Assembly (NCBI RefSeq): GCF_004363955.1
Contig: NZ_SNZR01000014.1
Coordinates: 372,001-436,000, forward strand
DNA length: 64,000 bases
Direction of reading: 5' to 3'
From: Enterovirga rhinocerotis
GTDB lineage: Bacteria; Pseudomonadota; Alphaproteobacteria; Rhizobiales; Beijerinckiaceae
Below are positions 54,736-62,299 of the stretch, one piece after another (the stretch's first letter is position 1; each line of letters begins with the position of its first letter). Under the pieces are notes generated by a model. That model worked only from the letters and a program-made list of their open reading frames with translations. It was not told the origin of the DNA and ran no database searches. The position numbers were made by a program, and so were the translations under genes.

Positions 54736-55983
54736 ATGAGCACCGTTTGCGTCGTCGGACTTGGCTATATCGGATTGCCCGTCGCCTCGATGTTGGCCAG
54801 CCGTGGCCACGAGGTGATCGGATACGATATCAACGAGGCTGCGGTTCGGAGCATCAACCAGGGGGTCTCGCACTTCTTCGAGCCTGACCTCGACATGCTT
54901 CTCGAGGCGAGCGTCCAGACCGGGCGGCTGCGTGCACAGAGCGAGCCGTCGAAGGCGGAATTCTATGTCCTCGCCGTGCCGACCCCGCTGACCGACGAGC
55001 ACAAGCCGGACCTGTCGTATGTGATGGCGGCGACCGAGGCCATCGCTTCGTTTCTGGACCGTGGCGCCACGGTCATTCTGGAATCGACCTCTCCCGTCGG
55101 CACCACCGAGCGCATCAATGCGCGCCTCGCGGAACTCCGCCCCGACCTGAAATTCGCTCAGTACGGTGTCGATACCGATGGGGCAGACGTCGCCATCGCG
55201 CATTGCCCCGAGCGCATCCTGCCGGGCCACATGCTCCGTGAACTCGTCAATAACGACCGGATCGTCGGCGGCATGACCGGCAAGTGTTCGGAGGCGGCGG
55301 CGCGGCTCTACCGCACCTTCGTCACCGGCGACATCTTCATGACCGACTGCCGCACCGCCGAATTCGTCAAGCTCGTCGAGAATTCGTACCGCGACGTCAA
55401 CATCGCCTTCGCCAACGAACTATCGATGATCAGCGAAAGACTGGGCGTCGACGTCTGGAGCGCGATCAAGCTCGCGAACCGCCATCCGCGGGTCTCGATC
55501 CTGAATCCCGGAGCGGGCGTCGGTGGGCATTGCATCGCGGTCGATCCCTGGTTCATCGTCGACAGCGCTCCCGAGGAAAGCCGCATCATCAAGGCGGCGC
55601 GGATCGTCAATGACGGGAAGGCTCTCTTCGTCGTCGACAAGGTCAAGCAGCATGCGGCCCGTTTCCGTCAGCCGGTGATCGCCTGTTACGGACTGACCTA
55701 TAAGCCCGATGTCGAAGATCTCCGGGAGAGCCCGGCTCTGGAGATCGCCGAGGAACTGGCGGAGATCGACTCCGCCCTGATCAAGATCTGCGATCCCTGG
55801 ATCAAGGAACTGCCTCGGAAGCTGGCGGATAACGATCGCGTCGAACTGGTCGATGCAGAACAGGCTCGCGAGGCTTGCGACATCGCTGTGTTCCTTGTCG
55901 GACATTCGCAGTTCAAGGGGCTGGACCAGCGGCGTTTCATCAACAAGGTCGTGGTAGACGCGATTGGACTGTTTGCGCGATGA
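54736..55983 (+). CDS. Nucleotide-sugar dehydrogenase (UDP-ManNAc/UDP-Glc type)
   Basis: A 415-residue NAD-dependent four-electron dehydrogenase that oxidises the C6-OH of a UDP-sugar to a uronate. The Rossmann motif VVGLGYIGLPVA is at 6-17, the catalytic Cys266 sits in GVGGHCIAVDPWF and the C-terminal UDP-binding domain is complete. The GGHCIAVDPWF variant is closest to WecC (UDP-N-acetylmannosamine dehydrogenase), so ManNAcA is a likely product. It supplies an acidic sugar for the polysaccharide made by the neighbouring glycosyltransferases. Confidence 0.9.
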   Translation: MSTVCVVGLGYIGLPVASMLASRGHEVIGYDINEAAVRSINQGVSHFFEPDLDMLLEASVQTGRLRAQSEPSKAEFYVLAVPTPLTDEHKPDLSYVMAATEAIASFLDRGATVILESTSPVGTTERINARLAELRPDLKFAQYGVDTDGADVAIAHCPERILPGHMLRELVNNDRIVGGMTGKCSEAAARLYRTFVTGDIFMTDCRTAEFVKLVENSYRDVNIAFANELSMISERLGVDVWSAIKLANRHPRVSILNPGAGVGGHCIAVDPWFIVDSAPEESRIIKAARIVNDGKALFVVDKVKQHAARFRQPVIACYGLTYKPDVEDLRESPALEIAEELAEIDSALIKICDPWIKELPRKLADNDRVELVDAEQAREACDIAVFLVGHSQFKGLDQRRFINKVVVDAIGLFAR

Positions 55984-56094
55984 GGCGCAACTTGACGCGC
56001 GATAACTGAACGACGTCGGCGCCGAGGCGTGCGAGCGGCTGCCAGGCCGACTTCGCATGCCGGCGGCTTCTGATCGGGATCGAAGGAGTCTAAC

Positions 56095-57828
56095 GTGCTG
56101 ATAACGTCACTGAACCGTGTTCAGCTGCTTCAGAAGCTGCCGAATGGAGGCGTCTGCGCGGAGATCGGCGTCTATAACGGCGCCTTTGCCTCGCAGATCC
56201 TCAAGAACTCGGGCCCGCGAAAGCTGCACCTGATCGATCCGTGGGGCGGTCAGGAGGACGAGTACGTCAGTTCGTATCACATCAAGGGCGAGCTCGAGGA
56301 AAAATTCCTTGCCGTCTCGAAGATGTTCGAGAAGAAGATCGAGGATGGGACGGTCGAGATCCATCGAGAGTATTCGACGACCGCTGTGAAGCGCTTCAAG
56401 GACAAGTATTTCGACTGGGTTTATATCGACGCAATGCACTCCTATGACGGGGTGCTTTCGGACCTTCGCGCGTTCCGGGACAAGGTCGTCGATGACGGTT
56501 TCCTGTTCGGGCATGATTTCTCGAACACGAAGATGTCGAGAGCAAAGAAGTTCGGCGTGATCCCGGCCGTGATCGATTTCGTGAACGAGACGGGCTACAA
56601 GCTCATTCTGATGACGAATGAGAGCGCCCCGAGCTATCTCATCGCGAAGAACCCCGAATCCGACCGTTGCCGCGAGCTGATCCAGTCGATCGTGGATTCG
56701 AATACGTCGACGATCGATATCGATCCCAAACTGGTCTCGAACCTCCAGCAGTTCGAGGTGTTGCAGACCGGCGGCCGAAAGCTGCAGTTCCTGCAGCTCG
56801 GAGCGGGAGTCGCGCCCGGCCATGAGGCGCTGCCGAAAAAGTTCGATCCGAACGCGGGCGAGACCAAGCCTTCGGCTCCCTCGACGCCGGCGGCCGCGAA
56901 GCCGGCCGCTGCTCCGGCTGCGGCCCAGGACGTGGCGCCGGCCGACGAGGAGCGGCGCAAGAGCCATCCTCTGCGATCGCTTCTCGACGATGGGATCTTC
57001 ACCTACGAGAACCCGCGGCCGCAGCTTCCGATCTTCTACGCGCTGCTGACGCGCTTCAACATGTTCCTTCCGCAGTTCCGCGATACCGGCCGGATCCTGT
57101 CGGAAGAGGATTTCGCGGTCTGGCTGAAGAAGCGCGCCGCGATTTTCGCGCAGACGTGCCTGCCCTCCGTGGTCGGGCAGGCGCGGCGGCCCGACCGCTG
57201 GTTCATCGGCTTCGACGAGACCCGGCGGGATCATATCCAGCCGGTTCTCGATCTCATCAAGCCGTATCCCTGGATCGTGCCGGTCTGGCAGCGGGTCATC
57301 AACGGGGAGCACGAAAGCGCGCGCCTCGTCTTCGTCCGCTCGGTGGCCGAGGCCCTGCGCCCCGATCACCGTTACGTGCTGACCTCGCGCGTGGACAACG
57401 ACGACGCCATCAACAAGCTCTTCTGCGAGGCGGTCGACGATTATGCGGCTGCGGTCTACGAGAAGCTGCCGGACGAGCGGGATTTCTGGATCTCGTTCCC
57501 TTACGGCATGCAGTATAACGGCGACACCTGCCGCGTGTTTCCGCTCAACAACAACGCGTTCCTGTCGAAGTTCGAGAGGGCCGATGCCTTCCCGAAGATG
57601 AAGGGCGCGACGGCGCTGTCGGGCAATCACAGCCGGGTGTTCTCGAAGGGGCGCGTCTTCACGCCGATGACCCGCTTCCCGATGTGGATCCAGATGGTGC
57701 ACGGCTCGAACGTCAGCAACAGCTCGAGCTCGATCCTGTCCGCGCTGGCGGACGAGGCGGCGGAGCTGAAGCGCTTCTCGCTTCGTCCCCTGGGCGGGAT
57801 GGTCGAGCGCCTGGCGGCCGCGTCCTAA
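56095..57828 (+). CDS. SAM methyltransferase-rhamnosyltransferase fusion
   Basis: A 577-residue, two-domain protein. Residues about 1-190 are a class I methyltransferase of the Methyltransf_24 type (CAEIGVYNGAFASQIL at 21-36, IDPWGG near 46, FDWVYIDAMHSYDG). A disordered Ala/Pro linker covers about 255-295. Residues about 305-565 match the rhamnosyltransferase-like GT family, with the metal-binding-type SRVDNDDAI near 432. Start is GTG 56095 with AAGGAGT upstream. It may add and methylate a rhamnose in a surface glycan. Domain boundaries are estimated by eye. Confidence 0.78.
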   Translation: MLITSLNRVQLLQKLPNGGVCAEIGVYNGAFASQILKNSGPRKLHLIDPWGGQEDEYVSSYHIKGELEEKFLAVSKMFEKKIEDGTVEIHREYSTTAVKRFKDKYFDWVYIDAMHSYDGVLSDLRAFRDKVVDDGFLFGHDFSNTKMSRAKKFGVIPAVIDFVNETGYKLILMTNESAPSYLIAKNPESDRCRELIQSIVDSNTSTIDIDPKLVSNLQQFEVLQTGGRKLQFLQLGAGVAPGHEALPKKFDPNAGETKPSAPSTPAAAKPAAAPAAAQDVAPADEERRKSHPLRSLLDDGIFTYENPRPQLPIFYALLTRFNMFLPQFRDTGRILSEEDFAVWLKKRAAIFAQTCLPSVVGQARRPDRWFIGFDETRRDHIQPVLDLIKPYPWIVPVWQRVINGEHESARLVFVRSVAEALRPDHRYVLTSRVDNDDAINKLFCEAVDDYAAAVYEKLPDERDFWISFPYGMQYNGDTCRVFPLNNNAFLSKFERADAFPKMKGATALSGNHSRVFSKGRVFTPMTRFPMWIQMVHGSNVSNSSSSILSALADEAAELKRFSLRPLGGMVERLAAAS

Positions 57829-58203
57829 CGGACGCGCGGCGACCGGGCTCATGCCTGGGCGCGGTCGTGGGACGGCACGCTTCCATGAGCCGCTATCCTG
57901 ATCGGCGACCCGCTGGCACGGGCATGGCGACCCGTTGCGGCGGCGCGCGTGAGGCTGGCGCCGGGTGGGACGGCGCCATATCGTGTCCGCGCCTGCGGCG
58001 TGCGGGCGCCGTCATCGTGCCGGTGCCTGTCGCCGGCGGTGGTCGATATCGGGTGGTTCGGGAGAATGGGCCCCGATGGGATCGAGGAAATCGCGGTGAC
58101 GGCGCAAGGACCGCGCCTTGCATCGACGACAGCCCCTCGCGGAACCTGGGAATGAGGCGGTACGCCATTCGCACTGTCCGGCCGTCTTGCGGCTCCCTTC
58201 GCC
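57829..58203. other. Intergenic region without recognisable gene
   Basis: A 375-base gap between the fusion gene and the next glycosyltransferase. A TGA at 58153-58155 is in frame with the downstream gene, so that gene cannot start earlier than 58204. I see no clear promoter, terminator or RNA. Confidence 0.4.
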
Positions 58204-61200
58204 GTGGTCGCTCGCCGAGAAGGCCCGCTTCCGTTGCGTGATCTGCTCGACCGCTCCGGGAACCTCATCCAGGCGTTGCGCGGTGAGGTGGCCCGTTACC
58301 GCACCCGCCTCCTGACGTCGCTCGAGGGGCATATCGACGAGATCGAGATCACCGATGCCGAGATCGTGGTCTCGGGATGGATCGTCGACCGGCGGCTCGG
58401 CTCGGCTCCGGACGGGGCAGCCGTGTTCGAGAAGGGCGCCCGTCTCCAGGACCTGACCTTGCTCGAGCGAGGCGACCTGCCCGTCGCGCGCTTCGGCAGG
58501 GCGGCGCTCGGCTTCGTCGCCCGGATGCCGCGGCAAGCCGTCGGTCGGCCGGAGCGGCTGACCGTCGGGACGGCGCGCCTTCCGGGCGCCTTGCGGGCCT
58601 CCCGCAAGACGCGGATCGGCCAGCCGAGATCGAGAGGCGCGCTGGACGGCATCGGTCCGGGGGGCGTTTCGGGATGGGTCGATGTGGATCCCCGCGACGC
58701 CGCGCTCGGCCCGGAACTGGTGATCGACGGCTCGGCGTCGTTTCCCCTCGCGATCGACATCGACCGGCCCGACGTGGTCCGGGCGGGGCGTTCAGGGCAA
58801 CTCGGATGCGGGTTCTACCTCCCCGCCGAGAATCTCGCCGACCTGTTCTCCCCCGATCGCCGCTCGCGTTTCGGTCTGCCGTCGCGCCACACCTTCGATC
58901 TGCGGCTTGGTCCGCATCTGATCGACCGCAAGGTCGTCTCGACGGCGATCTCGGTGGACGGACGGGTCGAGCGCGCCGATCGCGGCGTGGTCGAGGGCTG
59001 GGCCGGCTCGAAGCCCGTCGCGAGCGAAGGCGTCGCCCTCGAAATGCTCGTCGACGGTGTGTTCTTCGCCCGCGCCAATGCCGACAGGCGGCGGGAGGAT
59101 CTGAAGGCGCTGCGCGCGTCCCGAGCCTATCGCGGCTTCGAGTTCCCGCTCCCGCTTCTGTCGCGCCGCAAGCCCATGACGGTCGTTGTCCGCAGTGCCG
59201 TGTCGCGCCAGCCGGTCGGCGCGCCGATGGAGCTGCCCCCGCGCGCAGAGGCGTCACGCAGCGCGGTCGTGTTCGACCGCATCGCGGCGGGCGACGCCGA
59301 GACTCCCGTCTGCGTCATCGTGCCGATCCACAATGCCGTGGATCAGGTGGCCGACTGCCTCGCATCTGTGGTGGCCCACAGCGATCTCCCCGGCCTCCGT
59401 CTTCTCCTGCTCGACGACAACAGCTCGGACCCCGCCATGGGAATCCTGCTGGATGCCTATGGCGGGCGCGAGAACGTCGATCTCCATCGGAACCCCGAGA
59501 CGCTCGGTTTCTCCGACACGGTCAATCGCGGCGTCGCGCTCGCGGGCGAGGCCGACGTCGTGATCCTGAACTCCGATACGGTCGTCTCCCCCCGCTGGCT
59601 CCAGAACCTGCGGGCGGCGGCCTATTCAGACCGCCGGATCGCGACGGCGACCCCGATGTCGGACAATGCCGGAGCGTTCTCGGTGCCCGAGCCGGGCCGC
59701 GTCAACCGGCTTCCGGCCGGGGTGGATCGAGATGCCTATGCGCGCCTGCTGACGCAGCAATCGGAGCTGGTCTACCCGCATGTGCCGACGGGGCACGGCT
59801 TCTGCCTCTACGTCAAACGCGCCGCGATCCGCGATGTCGGCACCTTCGATGCCGCCTCCTTCCCGCGCGGCTATGGCGAGGAGACCGATTTCTGCATGCG
59901 GGCGACGCGAGCCGGCTGGCAGCACGTCATCGATGACCGCACGATCGTCTACCACCATGGCGCGGCGAGCTTCGGCGGTGATCGGCTCGAACTCAACCGG
60001 AACGCCCAGCGCCTCCTCGCGGAGCGCTATCCGGAATTCGAGCCCCTCGCGGTGGCCGCCTTCGAGCGCGGCGCCGAACTCGCGACGATGCGCTATGTCG
60101 CGAGGCGCGCGCACGCCCTTTGCGGCAGGACGGATGTGCCCGCTCCCGCGAAGCCGCGCATCCTGTTCGTCCTCGCGGCGGCGAGCGGCGGGACGCCGCT
60201 GACCAATCGCGACCTGATGGGCGAGGTGCTGTCCACCTACGACGTCTGGCTGCTCCGGTCGGAGCCGAGGGCGGTCGAGCTCCTCCATGTCGGGAAGGAC
60301 GAGATCGAGGTCGAGGCGCGGCATGTCTTCACGCGTCCCGTCGAACTCGGGACCCATCGGTCGGACGAATACGATCGCGAAGTCGGAGGCTGGCTGCTCG
60401 ACCATGCGATCGAGCTGATCCATATCCGCCATCTGTGCTGGCACGGGCTCGGGCTGATCGATGCCGCCAGGCGGCTCTCGATCCCGATCGTGCTCTCCTT
60501 CCACGATTTCTACACGGTCTGCCCGTCCATCAAGCTCCTCGATCGGATGAACAGGTATTGCGGCGGAACGTGCACTGCCGGGGATGACGATTGCTCCGTC
60601 GAACTCTGGTCCCGGCAGACGGCCCCGCCGCTGAAGCATCGGTTCGTGCGACGCTGGCGCGAGATGATGGCCGACGCCCTTCCGAAGTGCGATGCCTTCG
60701 TGACGACCTCGGCGGGAGCGGCAGAGGTCATCGCCGACAACTTCCCCGCGATCGGCGAGAGGGGCATCCAGGTCATCCCGCATGGCCGGACCTTCGAGCG
60801 TTTCCTGCCGCCCGGACCGGCTCCCCGCACGGGCGAGCGGATCCGCATCCTCGTCCCGGGCAATATCGGCGTCGCCAAGGGCGCCCGCGAGATCCTGGCT
60901 TTGCGGGATCGCGACAGGGACGGCATCTTCGAATTCCACGTGCTCGGCGTCGCGTCCGAGATCCTGAAGGGTGAGCGCATCATCCAGCACGGCCGATACG
61001 AGCGGGAGGAGTTCGACAGGCGCGCGAAGGAGATCGCGCCGCATTTCGGGGCCGTTCTCTCGATCTGGCCGGAGACCTATTCGCATACGCTGACGGAACT
61101 CTGGGCCGCCGGCCTGCCCGTTCTCGCGTTCGATTTCGGCGCGGTCGCAGAGCGGATCCGGACGCATGGCGGCGGCTGGCTGCTTCCGCACCCCGATGCG

Positions 61201-61452
61201 GACGCGATGTCCGCGCGCCTCGTCGAGATCGCGCGGAGCGAGATGGAGTATCTCGCGAGAGCCGAGGAGGTCCGGCATTGGCAGGAGGGCGAGGGGCGCG
61301 CCAACACGGTGCCGCAGATGGCGGGCCGATATCTGGACTTGTATGACAGCGTGAGAGGCGCCCGCTTGTCCTTTCCCCCCGGTTCCGCCGCTGGCGATAT
61401 CGCGGTCCGGGATGGAGCGGGGCTGCGGCCGCGCCGATCGTCGGAGGTCTGA
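58204..61452 (+). CDS. Double glycosyltransferase (GT2 + GT4) with N-terminal repeat modules
   Basis: A 1,082-residue protein. Residues about 45-345 hold three beta-rich modules of the type seen in the protein at 52157. Residues about 366-600 are a GT2-type GT-A domain (VCVIVPIHNAVDQVADCL, LNSDTVVSPRWL as the DxD region, GYGEETDFCMRA). Residues about 650-1050 are a GT4-type GT-B domain (HIRHLCWHG, VSFHDFYT-like SFHDFYTVCPS, PETYSHTLTELWAAGLPVLAFD). Both enzymes would act in the cytoplasm on one glycan. The start is uncertain: GTG 58204 has no ribosome site, while TTG 58234 has a weak one. The stop abuts the next ATG. Confidence 0.82.
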   Translation: MVARREGPLPLRDLLDRSGNLIQALRGEVARYRTRLLTSLEGHIDEIEITDAEIVVSGWIVDRRLGSAPDGAAVFEKGARLQDLTLLERGDLPVARFGRAALGFVARMPRQAVGRPERLTVGTARLPGALRASRKTRIGQPRSRGALDGIGPGGVSGWVDVDPRDAALGPELVIDGSASFPLAIDIDRPDVVRAGRSGQLGCGFYLPAENLADLFSPDRRSRFGLPSRHTFDLRLGPHLIDRKVVSTAISVDGRVERADRGVVEGWAGSKPVASEGVALEMLVDGVFFARANADRRREDLKALRASRAYRGFEFPLPLLSRRKPMTVVVRSAVSRQPVGAPMELPPRAEASRSAVVFDRIAAGDAETPVCVIVPIHNAVDQVADCLASVVAHSDLPGLRLLLLDDNSSDPAMGILLDAYGGRENVDLHRNPETLGFSDTVNRGVALAGEADVVILNSDTVVSPRWLQNLRAAAYSDRRIATATPMSDNAGAFSVPEPGRVNRLPAGVDRDAYARLLTQQSELVYPHVPTGHGFCLYVKRAAIRDVGTFDAASFPRGYGEETDFCMRATRAGWQHVIDDRTIVYHHGAASFGGDRLELNRNAQRLLAERYPEFEPLAVAAFERGAELATMRYVARRAHALCGRTDVPAPAKPRILFVLAAASGGTPLTNRDLMGEVLSTYDVWLLRSEPRAVELLHVGKDEIEVEARHVFTRPVELGTHRSDEYDREVGGWLLDHAIELIHIRHLCWHGLGLIDAARRLSIPIVLSFHDFYTVCPSIKLLDRMNRYCGGTCTAGDDDCSVELWSRQTAPPLKHRFVRRWREMMADALPKCDAFVTTSAGAAEVIADNFPAIGERGIQVIPHGRTFERFLPPGPAPRTGERIRILVPGNIGVAKGAREILALRDRDRDGIFEFHVLGVASEILKGERIIQHGRYEREEFDRRAKEIAPHFGAVLSIWPETYSHTLTELWAAGLPVLAFDFGAVAERIRTHGGGWLLPHPDADAMSARLVEIARSEMEYLARAEEVRHWQEGEGRANTVPQMAGRYLDLYDSVRGARLSFPPGSAAGDIAVRDGAGLRPRRSSEV

Positions 61453-62274
61453 ATGGGCTGGTTCCGCGGAAATCCGATCGCCCGCAGCGTCGAGGTCGAT
61501 CGGACCCAATGGTTTCAGATCGTGCGCCGGCGCGTGAGCATCCTGCTGTTGTTGACGCGTCGGACGCTCGGAGAGCGCTTCAGTCGCAGTCGCTTTGCTG
61601 GTCTCGTGTCGGTCTTCGAGCCGCTGGGCATGATCTTGATGTTCACCCTCCTGCACAGCCTCGTGCCGGGTCCGCCTCCGTTCGGCTCGTCGGGTCTCCT
61701 GTTCTTCGCATCAGGCGTGATGCCGTTTTATTTGTTCTTCCATCTGTCGAGTCGCATCAGAAACATCGACAATTACCGTCCGTTCCCTGGCGCGACTCGT
61801 ATAGACCATGTTGTGGCGAGGGCTATCGGAGAAGTATTCACAAAATTTACGATCTTTTTCGCTTTTGTCATTATCACAAGTTTCTTCGATCCCGCTGTCA
61901 ATTTTCCAGTGAATCCGTTTATCTGCATGGCGGCGATGGCGTCGATGGCCACTCTTGGATGCGCGATCGGCCTGGTCAACGCAACCATCGTGTCGATGTT
62001 CTCGAGCTGGGTGTACATCTATGCCCTGATCGGGCGGATCCCTCTTTTCCTGTCAGGTATTCCGTTCGTTCAGGACAGGGCGCCCGTCTATATCCGAGAT
62101 CTGATCGCGTCCACGCCGTTCTCTCATCTGATTACCTGGTTTCGATCAGGCTATTACGTGGGTTATCCGACCAAGACGATGGACCTTCCGTTTGCGCTTT
62201 CGATCTGCGCCATCGCGTTGTTCATCGGGATTCTGATCGACGACAACACGCGCGAGTACCGGTCGACGGACTGA
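61453..62274 (+). CDS. ABC-2 type polysaccharide export permease (KpsM/Wzm-like)
   Basis: A 273-residue permease with six membrane helices (from about residue 55 on), VFEPLGMILMFTLLHSLV, and FLSGIPFVQDRAPVYIRDLIASTPFSHLITWFR near the C-terminal end, as in KpsM/RkpT-type capsule exporters. The ATG follows the previous stop directly. Sequence between about 61690 and 62160 is more AT-rich than neighbours, possibly a recent acquisition. The needed ATPase (KpsT/Wzt) is not in the window. Confidence 0.86.
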   Translation: MGWFRGNPIARSVEVDRTQWFQIVRRRVSILLLLTRRTLGERFSRSRFAGLVSVFEPLGMILMFTLLHSLVPGPPPFGSSGLLFFASGVMPFYLFFHLSSRIRNIDNYRPFPGATRIDHVVARAIGEVFTKFTIFFAFVIITSFFDPAVNFPVNPFICMAAMASMATLGCAIGLVNATIVSMFSSWVYIYALIGRIPLFLSGIPFVQDRAPVYIRDLIASTPFSHLITWFRSGYYVGYPTKTMDLPFALSICAIALFIGILIDDNTREYRSTD

Positions 62275-62299
62275 CCGACCGGCATCGGCGCTCCGGCGG

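Noticed and set aside
56107-57852. Minus-strand open frame opposite the methyltransferase/rhamnosyltransferase gene
   Set aside because: No motifs, Arg/Asp/Glu-rich repeats typical of shadow frames.
57684-58241. Plus-strand open frame spanning the gap before the double glycosyltransferase
   Set aside because: It overlaps the end of the previous gene in another frame, and the predicted product is Arg/Gly-rich without pattern.
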